Of a stretch of DNA of 64,000 bases, positions 1-16,423 are shown in pieces; the first letter of the stretch is position 1, and the number at the start of each line of letters is the position of its first letter. The notes beneath the pieces were generated by a model. That model worked only from the letters and a program-made list of their open reading frames with translations, had not been told where the DNA came from and did no database searches. Position numbers and translations under genes: made by a program. Source of the DNA: Blepharisma stoltei (lineage: Eukaryota > Ciliophora > Heterotrichea > Heterotrichida > Blepharismidae); assembly GCA_914767885.1 (NCBI GenBank), contig CAJZBQ010000012.1:536501-600500 (forward strand), read 5' to 3'.

Positions 1-183
1 ATTTGAGGAGTTATGTTTAAAAGTTCGGGCACAGACAGGGGATAAAGAAATTTTTCGATTGCTTATAAAAGATTTTGATGAAATCTTTGGTCTGTGGGAT
101 TTAGGATTTGTGATAAGTTTAATTGTATCATTCCAAGGCTCAATTGTGAAATCTTCTTCCATTTTTCTGAAATCATAATTCAT
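1..183 (-). CDS. Partial hypothetical protein (N-terminal part)
   Basis: A minus-strand frame begins with ATG at 183 and runs off the left edge of the window, giving 61 codons without a stop. The visible peptide is basic and Ser/Lys-rich (it contains NPKSHRPKISSKSF) with no domain I recognise. It is divergent from adenylosuccinate lyase, whose ATG is at 386, so the AT-rich 200 bp between them probably holds both promoters. That codon use matches its neighbours and that the frame stays open to the edge is seen; that it is a real gene is inference. Confidence 0.5.
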   Translation of the reverse strand, partial: MNYDFRKMEEDFTIEPWNDTIKLITNPKSHRPKISSKSFISNRKISLSPVCARTFKHNSSN

Positions 184-385
184 AAGTTCTAACAATTCAA
201 AAAGTTATAGAAGACTCAATAATGATTGATTTTACATAAGATTGCTATTTTATTATTTTAAACTACATATGATATATTGTATCTAAAGAAGATTCATATT
301 ATCAATCATATTCATTGCTTTGCTGAATATTCTGTTTCCAAAGCAAAATAATTGATTCTGATTTCCATTAATTTTTAATTTCTAA

Positions 386-1882
<1,497 letters not shown>

Positions 1883-2061
1883 TAAAATATTTGGAAATTG
1901 CATGCTTTCAAGTCGGCATTATTAAATCAGCTTAAATGATGTTTAAACTAAATCTTAATTCTAGACTGATTTAGAAAAAGGTTTAAATTTTACTAATTAT
2001 TGTGCTAATGAACATAAAAATAATTAAACGCAGAAATTTAGATTGTTTTAAAAACATTATT

Positions 2062-2322
2062 TTAGTTATAATTACCATTAAAACTTCCTCCTTGTTCAAT
2101 ATACTCTTTTAGCTTCATAAATTTTTGATCTTGCGTTAATCGACAAAACGAGCACAAACTTCATTTCTCAATTTCCTCGAGCGCCTCAGATTTTCTCGCA
2201 ATAATAGATATCATCATATGTCTCATATCATTTTTCAGTTCCTTGATAATTAGCTCGCTTGTTTTATCAGAAATGAACGGCGTGTTATCATCTAAAATTT
2301 TATTGACACTTTCCAAATCCAT
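2062..2322 (-). CDS. Small hypothetical protein, 86 aa
   Basis: A minus-strand frame runs from ATG at 2322 to TAA at 2062-2064, with one TGA read as Trp. The peptide is mostly helical and charged, and carries a Cys-containing segment WSLCSFCRLTQDQKF near the middle, reminiscent of half a zinc-binding motif. It starts 20 bp after the stop of the next minus-strand gene (2343-3208), so the two may be expressed in tandem; no GT..AG intron could join them. I do not recognise the family. Confidence 0.5.
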
Positions 2323-2342
2323 TTTATAGTAAAAATTTCAAA

Positions 2343-3208
2343 TTAAATTTCTAAAAATCTGGATCCTTGAGGAAGGGCTATTTTAAGCTGCTCTTTAATT
2401 GTTTTTCTAGCTTGTGGTGACAAAGATCTTATCGCATATGCAGCCGTTCCCAAAGGATGCCGAGTAATTTTTTCTTGAAAAGCTTTCTGTTTTTGAAGCA
2501 GCTGTTGAGAGTTTTCACTTGTTTTAAGCTCTTCAGGAAGGTATTGATGCTTTAAAGTCTGCAAAAGATCAGGAGTCAAGTTGAGAATTCGGTTTCCTGT
2601 CAACTCAGAAATGATACCCTTCCTTACTTTTGCCATTATAGCAAGATCTTTAGACATCACAATTTTTTCATAAGTCAAAACAGGTGTTTGGAGCCGAATT
2701 TTCCTTATTCTTGGGTTATTGGAAGAAGAATCTGGAGCTGGAGTTATTGAAATGCTGCGCTTTTCTTCAAGATGTGAAGATGTGATAAATGAGCTTGAAG
2801 CAAGATTCTCCTGAGGAGTGTTAATTATTGCATCAATTGATATAGCGCTTTTTCCCGAGGATGGCGCGGAATGGCGCCATCCTCGGGAAAGCCAGGAAGG
2901 GCATCCACACGGGAACTGGGAGTTCCACGTGTGGATGCCATTTTGACATGTGAAAGTTTGGATCCCACATGTCAAAAATGGCATCCACACGTGGAACTCC
3001 CAGTTCCCGTGTGGATGCTTAGTTGACTTTCCCGAGGATGGCGCCATTCCGCGCCATCCTCGGGAAAGCGCTATATTTGCTTTCGATGCTTTTGATATAG
3101 CTTTAACCGAATTGGTTTAGGAGAAAACGAGCCCAGCCTATTATTTATGTCTGGAAGTTTTAAGCTCTCTCTTTTCATAAATCGACTCCTCAATATTTCA
3201 TTATCCAT
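2343..3208 (-). CDS. Hypothetical basic protein, 210 aa, interrupted by a hairpin IES
   Basis: The minus-strand ATG at 3208 (an in-frame second ATG is at 3178) leads into about 45 codons, then a 233-bp palindromic IES (2841-3073), then the rest of the frame to TAA at 2343. Removing the IES joins CAA ATA TCA ATT GAT and gives 633 nt. Reading through the IES would create a fake N-terminus made of the palindrome. The protein is Ser/Pro-rich in its first half and Gln/Leu/Lys-rich and helical in its second half. No known domain was recognised. It may be a cytoskeletal or low-complexity ciliate protein, but nothing in the sequence proves a role. Confidence 0.7.
2841..3073. other. Hairpin IES, 233 bp, near-perfect long inverted repeat
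   Basis: TA is at 2841-2842 and again at 3074-3075. The left arm begins TATAGCGCTTT and the right arm ends AAAGCGCTATA. Inside are further nested palindromes (GGCGCCATCCTCGGGAAAG and GCATCCACACGTGGAAC-like units in both orientations). The whole segment could fold into one long hairpin. It is far more GC-rich than its surroundings. It encodes nothing convincing and must be removed to keep the host frame open. Confidence 0.85.
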
Positions 3209-3548
3209 ACTTCTTTTATCAGTTCTTCAGATTATTCATTTTTGACTAAACTTATCAGTTCGCAGTATCAGGTTTCTATTTTCCCATATACCATTTGTTT
3301 ATTTTTTATTTTGTAAGCTGCTTAATCGCATCACAAGTTATTGTTTTTATGTCTTTTCCATATTAAATTATTTGAATTTTATGAAACTTCTTATCGTCCA
3401 TAATATTTAATTGTTGAACATTTGGGTATCTTCAAATCAAAAAAACCAAGCTAAATTATGATATTTTTTAAAACTTTTCTAATATCATTAAAGTATTGGA
3501 AAACTTTCCGTTTCCCATTGAGCTATTTATAAATAAAATCAATAATCA
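3209..3548. other. Intergenic region, no gene seen
   Basis: AT-rich spacer between the divergent hypothetical gene (minus) and the ABC transporter (plus). It has no clear repeat, MITE terminus or open frame, and presumably carries both promoters. Confidence 0.5.
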
Positions 3549-8640
<5,092 letters not shown>

Positions 8641-8758
8641 AGTAAATGGTATATCATTTCTATTGATAAAAATTATTATGAATAATATTGGTCTTATGAT
8701 GACTATCTAGTGTGTGTTATAACTTTCATTTATAGCAATTTTAAGCTATAAAAGCTTT

Positions 8759-8983
8759 TACTGGCTCCCCATCCATAAGAAAAAAAATTGGAAAAATCCC
8801 TATTTTTTGACCTATATATAATTAATGATTATTATAATGAAATCTCTATCTAATTTAAACAATTAAACCTGTATTTGCTTTAAAATTTCAAATATGGATT
8901 TATAAAATTTATACACGCATAAATAAAAAAAAATTAGCCCCTCCAGCGAGCTTAATTTTTTTCGCTTACAGAGGGGAGTGAGC
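8759..8983. mobile_element. Decayed MITE-1 remnant, intergenic
   Basis: About 225 bp between TA at 8759-8760 and 8984-8985, in the 443-bp spacer after the ABC transporter. It keeps TTGGAAAAATCCCTATTTTTTGACC, the ATTATTATAATGAAATC core and GAGGGGAG at the right, with degraded ends. The rest of the spacer shows nothing else. Confidence 0.65.
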
Positions 8984-9083
8984 TAAAAGCGAAAAAATCA
9001 AATTTAAATATACCAAAATTAAATAAAATAAATTTCTTCATATTTAATGCACGTTTATAAACACGTAAGTAACTTATAAAACT

Positions 9084-9710
9084 ATGGCAATTTCTCTGCT
9101 GTTAGGAATTCTTCTTACATTAGAGGCTAACGCAATGATTGATATGGACTTTCAAGAAGGCTTCAAAAGGATTTCTCAAATAAAGGACGAAGTTTCCATA
9201 GACCTTAACGACACAAATTTCGACACTACTATATCAACCTCCAATTCACCTTGGTTTATCTATTTCTTTCATCCACAATGTTTTAAATGCACAATATTCA
9301 GCCCTCAATGAAAGTTTTTCGCTGAAGATGCAAAAAAACAGTCTCATCAAATAAACATCGCAAAAGTTAATATTTTGGCAAACCCCAAGCTTGCACAAAG
9401 ATTTATGATCTCAACATTTCCTAACTTTCTTTATTACACTGATGGGTATATTTATAACTATACAGGTAAAACAGATTCAAGAGAGCTCAAACTAGTTTAT
9501 TTAAACCACACATATTTGATGTATGACAGAAAAGAGCTGCCACCTCCGATTACTCTTCTGAGAGAAGCATACAACCTGGCTAGATTTTTATTCAAGAAAA
9601 TTTCAAGTCTTTATTATTGGAAATTGCTGCCTATCGTAGCGATTTTTATTGGGGTTTTTTATTTTATTTTGAAATGCTGCAAAACCCAAAGAAAATTAAA
9701 AATTGAATAA
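9084..9710 (+). CDS. Thioredoxin-like membrane protein (PDI/TMX-like), 208 aa
   Basis: The ATG at 9084 begins a hydrophobic signal peptide (about residues 1-17). A thioredoxin fold follows: the active-site region is HPQCFKCTIFSPQW, where the final Trp is a TGA codon at 9309-9311 and CFKC is the CxxC redox pair. The cis-Pro region is STFPNF. One hydrophobic segment near residues 175-195 is followed by a basic tail, so the protein is probably type I, with the thioredoxin domain in the ER lumen. By family it would catalyse or assist disulfide exchange. CFKC differs from the usual CGHC, so its redox potential may differ. The redox partner is unknown. Confidence 0.85.
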
Positions 9711-9737
9711 TTAATGAAATAATCTCAATATAAATTT

Positions 9738-10688
9738 ATGGGAACCATTTCGAGCAAATTTAAAAAGGAGTTTAAAGTTTGCGAAGAAAACATGAGTTCT
9801 TTTCAAAAGCAGGAATTTAAGCAAGTGTCGCCTGTAGATGAAATTACTAATAACGACCAATTTTATTCTTTATACAGGCTTGGACCATGCATGGCAGATA
9901 ATCCTTATATGGAGGCTAGAACTTGCTTCCATAGGAAGACTGATATCAAACGATTTGTTAAAATCTTCAGAAAAGATCTAATTACTAACGACTCAACAAA
10001 TGCAGCTTTGGAAATAGAATTGCAAATATTAAAATCAATAAATCATCAAAATATAGTAAAGCTCTGTGACTATTTTTCAGAGCCTAAACGAATTTATGTA
10101 GTCTCAGAATTTTGTAATGGAGGAGAACTGTTTACAGAAATTTTGAGGAAAAAAACTTTCAGTGAACATCGAGCAGCTTTAATTATTAAACAAATTTTTT
10201 CAGGTGTAGCTTATCTGCATCAAAATCAAATTTGCCATAGGAATATTAAGCCTGAAAATATTCTTATGCATGAAGATGAAAACGGTTCATATATAAAACT
10301 CTCTCATTTTGGTTCAGCACTTCAATTCGAAAAGAATAAACAAATAAAAGGAATTCATGGGTCTTCTTATTATATTTCTCCAGAAGTACTAGGAGGAACT
10401 TATAATGAAAACTGCGATTTATGAAGTTGTGGAGTTATTTTATATATTTTATTAGCAGGGTATCCACCATTTAATGGGAATAATGATGAAGAGGTGCTAG
10501 AAAGAGTCAAAATTGGACAATATTCATTAGAAGATGAGCCTTGGCCAAGAGTTTCAGCAGATGCAAAAGATCTAATATCAAAATTACTTATTCCAGCTCA
10601 TCAGAGGATATCAGCTGAAGAAGCTTTGAGACATAAGTGGATTTTGGATCATGCATTTACATATGAAATTAATAGCGAAGTATTATAG
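9738..10688 (+). CDS. CDPK-like protein kinase homologue, predicted pseudokinase, 316 aa
   Basis: The protein starts MGTISSK, a plausible N-myristoylation signal. A single kinase domain (about residues 45-305) resembles Ca2+-dependent/CaM kinases, with HQNIVKLCDYF, SEFCNGGELF and the C-lobe motif DLWSCGVILYILLAGYPPF (Trp from TGA at 10422-10424). The ATP-anchoring Lys is present (K75, in RFVKIF). However, the catalytic HRD Asp is replaced (HRN at 167-169, within CHRNIKPEN) and the DFG Asp is replaced by His (HFG at 190-192). It ends right after the kinase domain, so the EF-hands of a true CDPK are absent. The gene lies only 27 bp after the thioredoxin-like gene. A scaffolding or regulatory role is inferred from the lost residues. 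Confidence 0.85.
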
Positions 10689-10813
10689 CTTTGGTATAAT
10701 ATATTGATTTTTATTATCGTGTAAAACTTCAATTATGTTGCTGGGAATTTCGAAGAGCGCTTGTTCTGATTCAAAAGCCCGAGAAGGTATAATTTATGCA
10801 CCATAATAGATTG

Positions 10814-12325
10814 CTATAACCCAGCAGAATGCCGACCAGAAAAAATATGACCTAGAGCAACTGCTTTATGCAGTCTAAGTCTGATTAGGTATATTAAACC
10901 ATAAACGGAGATTGTCATTTTAGTTTTTACTTCTCAAAAAAGCTGAAAAGTATAAGTTAGTTTTGAAAATAAAAATAGATGGTCATAACGATCTAAAATA
11001 ATTCAGGGGCGATATGGGACTTTTGAAGAAAGCCCAAGTTTATCTTCTAAATATCTAATGTAATCAAACAATGGATCGCTGATTCCATTTTTTTCCTTCA
11101 CATCTTTTATACGGCTTCTTCAAATTTGAATATGCATTTTCAGGGATTTTCGAAAAATAAATGACAGTGTTTTTATTTTTTGTTTTTGTTTTAGCTTTGC
11201 TATATCATTGCCTCTTGTAATTATCTGGGTTTCGATAGAAGCTGCTACTTTAGCTTGGTTTTCTATGATATATTTGTCTATTGATCATTGAGGCTTCTTT
11301 ATCACCTGCTTATTTGATTTATTTTTTCAATTAGAAAATTTCCTGAGGATTTTGATTCTTTTTTGATGAGAATAAACAGCATTTAAAAAAATCACAGAAA
11401 TTTCTTTCAATCTTTGATTAGGGGCAAGCATGTATAATTGCATTGAATTTTCCAAACTAGTGTGAGAAAATGATTTTTTTCATATCATAAAGCACATAAA
11501 TAGCTGCAAAAATTCAGAATTTATTTCGGATTTTTTGGTAACTAAGCGATTCAGCCTATCGAATGTCGCAACTCTTTGTAATGATGACAGTTTCACCTGC
11601 TTTTCTTTGGAATTTCAATTTTTTACTTGCATAAATGGGCGAATTTTCTTCAGACTTAAAAATCCAGTATACAAATTTGCTTGTAAGATCCTTCTCATCG
11701 TTAAAACAAGCATCAGTGTTCCTAGTGAATTTCCTCCACGTATTTGCATTTGTTTTAGAGAATGCGAAATAATTGGATTAACTTTTTTCCCAAGTGCATA
11801 AAAAAGTCTTATAACTGCATTTTCTCTTCTATTTTCACACAATAAACTTTTAACAATATTTTTCTTCCACATCGAAAATGCTAATTTTCTTTTCGAAACA
11901 CATCAATTTAAACTATTTGCATAAAAAATAGGGAAAAGTCTTTCACATACGTTTGAGTTTTCTAATCTTAATAAAATAGCTGAAATATTCAAAGCTGCTT
12001 TTAGATGATTATCAGATATACAATTCATGCAAGCCAATTTGGTCTTTTTCATTCATTTATGAAAAGCTTTTTGCTTATGCTTTGCTACAATAGTGCTCAT
12101 TAACACCAAAATCGTCCTTTTGAGCTTTAGCTGCCGGTTTAAATGCTTACTTTCTATTCCTTGCATTACATTATTTAAAAAAATCTGCTGCCAAATCCGA
12201 AACCTGTGGACAACTCTATAATCAATTGACAATTTATTGTAAAAAATCGTTGCAAATAGCTGGGCGGCACATGATTTCATAGCGGAAATTCTATATTTGA
12301 CTTCATCTCTTCTTTTTGGCTCCAT
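10814..12325 (-). CDS. Basic Trp-rich helical protein of unknown function, 503 aa
   Basis: A minus-strand frame from ATG at 12325 to TAG at 10814 stays open only when nine or so TGA codons are read as Trp, which argues strongly for the Trp code. The product is very basic and helical and repeats a pattern of aromatic-x-x-Trp-(Lys/Arg) such as FRIWQQ, FSMWKK, MIWKKS and IQIWRS at irregular spacing. This is reminiscent of Sfi1-type centrin-binding or IQ-like helices. I cannot confirm the family. Its start lies only 11 bp from the divergent ATG of the next gene, so either the spacer is very short or one of the two real starts is further in. Confidence 0.75.
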
Positions 12326-12336
12326 ATTAAATAATA

Positions 12337-13420
12337 ATGCTAAATTTCCATTTCTGCACAAGACGATTTGGCATAAGCTCTTTAATGTATTTATTTGAAG
12401 AGTCTATAATCGAAAGGTACCAAAGACTGCAACAGAAACCTGAAGACACTTTTGGCTTGCCATGGACTTTTAAAGGAGAAAGCGAGAAACCAGCAAATTT
12501 TAGATATGCATGTGACCAGATGATAATAAGAAATGAAATATCGGTGCCTAAACTAGTTACTGGGTTTTATCATGACTTTGAAAAAGTGTTAAAAGCAATT
12601 GGCAATAATGCTCTAAACGAAGTTGAAGACCTCTTGAATCCAAGTCTATACAAGCATCTCGAAAGGACATTAGGAACTCTAAAGCAAAGTGGCAAAAGAG
12701 TTGAGCTGCACAAGACAAAGGACTTCCCTGATGAATCCGGAAGGCCAACCGTTAATGTTATTGATGCTGTACTATACAGAGGCCTTTCAGTCAACCGAGC
12801 TGAAAACCCTCCATTAGAATCTTTCCACGTTGCTAGCGACGTAGATCTAGGAATTTTTTGCTATACTCATAAAGATTTAAGTGATAGATTTGCCTATGTA
12901 AATCAAGCTAGGATGGAAGAGCTCCACGCCAAGAATAGAATGACTATCATACAGTGCTTAGCATGGATAAAATCCCCTTGGATGCTCAAAGTATTTGATG
13001 ATAAAGGAGAGGTCAGCCAATACCCGTCAGACTATTCATATGTGCAGCAGTGGATTTTTGAATCACAATGTGTGCAGCCACCTTGGATGAAAAGAGAGGA
13101 TAAGCTAGAAAGCTATAGAAGTTTCCTATGTTTGGCGCTGTAAGGCCGATAAATTCTGATCGGAATTTATCGGTAGGTTGCACCAAATCAATGCCTTGGT
13201 CGGGACCAAAAAGCGATTTGGTCCGACGAACTTGGAAAGCTCCTGGGAAAATGTCTGCGCTTTTAGCGCTATATAGAGGAAACCTCTATATTTAGAGTGA
13301 ATGACGAAATTTAAGCCTGACAAATGGGCCATTTCAGGCATGAATGACTATTTTGATCCTTTGACGAAATACTCTGAAGATTTCACAAAAAGTAGTAGTA
13401 ATCCTAATTATCAGGAGTAA
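12337..13420 (+). CDS. Tim44-like / mitochondrial ribosomal mL45-like protein, 307 aa, one IES
   Basis: ATG at 12337 begins a basic, hydrophobic leader suitable for mitochondrial import. The body has the Tim44/mL45-style region (VPKLVTGFYHDFE, then LSVNRAENPPLESFHVASDVDL and QCLAWIKSPWMLKVFDDKG), ending in Tyr/Trp-rich sequence. An apparent stop at 13141 is inside a 160-bp TA-bounded IES (13127-13286). Removing it joins TTC CTA TAT TTA GAG TGA ATG and gives 924 nt ending at TAA 13418-13420. By family this would be peripheral to the inner membrane, in the mitoribosome or import motor. The family call is tentative; the IES call is well supported by frame. Confidence 0.7.
13127..13286. other. 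IES, 160 bp, with internal palindromes
   Basis: Bounded by TA at 13127-13128 and 13287-13288. It contains the inverted repeat CCGATAAATTC..GAATTTATCGG and several shorter palindromes (GCGCTTTTAGCGC). It is GC-richer than typical spacer and is needed out of the mL45-like frame. Confidence 0.75.
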
Positions 13421-13454
13421 TTTATCTTATATTTCATAAATTTTAACAGGAGAA

Positions 13455-15695
13455 ATGGAAAGGACAGCTTCGAAATTTCTAGCAAGAAGGCAAAAGCTCA
13501 AACAGCCCCAGCAAAATCGCATGGTTCAGCCCCCTCCACTACAAGATTTCCAAGTTGATGAAGATGATTTAGATAAATGAAGAGTCATCAATATGCAGTA
13601 TCGGGCCTTATTTAAAAAAAAGCATGATACTTCTCAGGACAACCGTCCAATTTCTCCTATATCTTCTGACAGCAGTCCTGAAAAAGACAGAAAAATAACA
13701 CAGCGAAAACTCCCCAAACTTCCGAATGAAAACGCAATTGGCAATAAACTCGACCAGCAATATCTAACAAAAAAGCTTAAAGAAATAGAAAACACTCAAA
13801 CAGCTGTAGTTACAAAGCCATCTTTGCATGAAAAATCAGTCCAAGATCTGCTAAATTTACTGCCTAAAGGTGGAACTTTACTAGAAGAAGCAGAAATCTT
13901 AATTTCAACTAACAATGAAGTCATTGAGCAAGGCACAGAACAGTATGAAAATTTGCTGAGAAATGTCGTAGAAGAACTGCATTTAAAAGAAATTGAAGAA
14001 AACCAACAAGTTTGAAGCCAAAAAATCAACTCAATTTATGATGAAATTGAAAAAATAACTGCAAAAAATAATGGATAAATAAAATGGCATTCGGTTCGAG
14101 AGAAATTAGCTCTGCTAATTTTCTTTCCCTCATGGAATTTTATTTATAGGGTTAGGTTTTCACTCGAAGACTTCTGGACAGCAATAGCGGTTTAACTCTG
14201 GAGATAACCAGAGGAACCACTCCTCAGTCCACTCAAGATTTCGGGCTTTTACCTCTCAGCACATCCCCACGGGAGGATGACCCTTAGGCGGAACACGCGC
14301 AGGAGCTGAGTCGAGCGACAAGGGCGACGGCAACGCGCCGGGTGAGACGTGCAGCAAGGCCGGTGAAGCAGGAGTTGATATAGAAGGCTTGGACAGGGCT
14401 GACCTGTGCCAAGATGGCTCGCCTACGTCATCAGTTTTTGCCATAGGCCCTTTTGGGCTGCGGCACTAGACACCTTAAACACCAGATAATTAAGTAAGTA
14501 AGTAAGTAAGTAAGCAAAAAATAATGAGCTGCAAGCATTACTGAGGAAGCACAGTATACAGACACAGTCAGAGTCTGAAGAAAAGCATGAAATTATGACC
14601 ATTTCTAATGATGTGAAGGACATGGAGATGAAATGCAGGCTTTCTAATGAAGAAAATCAGCTGTTAGAAGAAACTATAAATATGCTGAAAAATGATATCG
14701 CAGAATTATCTATTAAATTTCAAGAAAAAGAAGCACAATTGATGGAAGAGCTAAATGTTCTGCACCATCGATTAACTTCTACTGAAAATGAACAGGTAGA
14801 AGAGCTTGCTAATGAATGTAAAAATATTGAAGAAGCTAATGAAAAATTAGAAAAAGAAATAAAAGAAGTTGAAAAAATGTGAAAAGGAGAGCATGAAAAC
14901 TTGAAAGAAATTATAGAAGCCGCTGAGGATGGACATTCATTACTGAAACAAGAATTAGGGAATATCAAAGAGTCAAAAAATAAACTTGAAAAAGAGCGGC
15001 AAGCTTTACAAGCAAAAAAAGCGAAGCTACAAAAGAGAAAAAATGAGTTTTATAATAAAAGCAAAGATGAAAACAAAGGAAACAGTTTTGTTGAAGCCAA
15101 AAATAAGCAAGCGCTTGTGCTGCATATTGATGGGCTTTTGACAGAAGCCTCCAGAAAAATAATGGACACATTTTATGGCAGAGACACTAAAATTGAGCCG
15201 GAAAATTTATTAAAAAAATCCATGAAAAATTTATTTTTAAAGCCCAAAAACTTAGATTCAATAAGCCCAGAATTAAAATCAATTCGGGATACACTAGGAT
15301 ATTTAAAGGTAAATTATATATAGGACCAACATAATAAAAGCTTAGAAAATGTTCAAGAAGCTAATACAAAAAATATTGATAATATTACTAGTAGGATAGA
15401 AGACTTAAAGAAAGCTTCTCATAGTCTATCTAAGTCAATTGGATCTTTTTCAAATCTTTCTCCTATAAGAATGGTTTCACCATTTAGAGAAAGTAGCTTA
15501 TTATCAATCTCTAAACTAAAAGAAATTACAGGGAAAATTGATAGCAAAGCAAATTCTGTAAGGCTGGAAAGAAGTCCAAGTAATATTTCACAAGTTTCAA
15601 GAAGTTCAAGCGCTGTGAGGTCGGAAGACCCAGAAATTGAAAAAAGGAGAATGGAGCATAAGCTATTTTTGGATAGAAGCAGATTGGGATTTTAA
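13455..15695 (+). CDS. Coiled-coil protein, 590 aa, split by a retroposon-type IES and a 15-nt intron
   Basis: ATG at 13455. After removing IES 14069-14521 and the intron 15309-15323 the coding length is 1,773 nt, in frame, ending TAA at 15695. The N-terminal 110 residues are disordered and basic. From about residue 110 to 480 the protein is a long coiled coil rich in Glu, Lys and Leu (for example NEENQLLEETINMLK and LEKERQALQAKKAKLQ). The C-terminus has Ser/Arg-rich runs (SNISQVSRSSSAVR). No catalytic motif is present. This is probably a ciliary, basal-body or cortical structural protein by analogy; the specific role is unknown. Confidence 0.8.
14069..14521 (+). mobile_element. SINE-like retroposon acting as IES (453 bp), 13-bp TSD, (TAAG)n tail
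   Basis: A perfect 13-bp direct repeat GCAAAAAATAATG flanks the insert (14061-14073 and 14514-14526), and the 3' end is a TAAG repeat (about 14490-14513). This is the hallmark of target-primed retroposition. The body is GC-rich and non-coding. TA lies inside the TSD (14069-14070; 14522-14523), so TA-to-TA excision removes the insert and one TSD copy and restores the frame ITAKNNELQ exactly. It shares GGATGACCCTTAGGC and ACACGC with the reverse-strand element at 53610-53944. Confidence 0.88.
15309..15323 (+). other. 15-nt spliceosomal intron
   Basis: GTAAATTATATATAG sits between AAG and GAC in the coiled-coil gene. Leaving it in creates a stop; removing it restores the frame. Introns of 15-16 nt are characteristic of heterotrich ciliates. 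Confidence 0.9.
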
Positions 15696-16423
15696 TATGA
15701 AATTTTATAATTATTTCTTAATATTTCCCTTGTACTAATGTTAAAAACATACTATCATTGATTTCTTAAACAGAGCAAAGATACCTAAATATGCCGTATT
15801 CTAATCATGAATAATAAAATTGAACATTTAATTTTTATTAATTAAAAAAATTAAAAGGCCTCATAGCCAATCATGAATCGGCCATTTTATGTAAAAATAT
15901 TTGATAAATCATTAAAATTTTTCTTCGCTATATTCGCATATTCGCATATACACATATAAGTATATTAATTATGCTAAAAATTAATAATTATTTTTACATA
16001 CAATTTAATTATGTAATTGCAATTAATTCTAATTTAGCATAATTGTTCAAACGGCGTAGCACTTCATTATTCATTAAGTATTCATTATTATAGCTGTGTG
16101 AATTATTTCAAGGCGTTTAAAAGAACTCTATAAAAAGCTCTCTAAATTTTTAGGTTTTTTTCCCATGGTGGAATTCAAATTCGCTGCATAAATAATTGGC
16201 GTTATAGCTTTTTCATATAAGTCGCATTTTATTTTTATTTTAGATTAATAAAGATCGTTATATAGTGCTCAGCTTTAGCAGAATAAAGCTATTATATAAA
16301 TAGTAAAATATAATTTAGGCATATACATTATCAAGCTCGATAATTTCCTTAAATTATAAATCTGTTTCTCATATTTTTTTAAAGCTGAAATAATAACTGA
16401 TAGATATTTTTTAAAAGGTTGAA
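15696..16423. other. Intergenic region, 728 bp, no gene seen
   Basis: Very AT-rich spacer between two plus-strand genes. It has short simple repeats (TTCGCATATTCGCATA, TTCATTATTCATTAAG) but no MITE terminus, TSD pair or open frame that I could support. Confidence 0.5.

Noticed and set aside
2343-3047. A minus-strand reading frame with an N-terminal 70-residue segment rich in Trp, Cys and His
   Set aside because: That segment is the translation of the hairpin IES 2841-3073; the real exon lies upstream at 3074-3208.
14074-14513. tRNA-derived SINE with Pol III boxes
   Set aside because: GGTTCGAGA near 14090 vaguely resembles a B box, but no A box precedes it and no tRNA fold forms.
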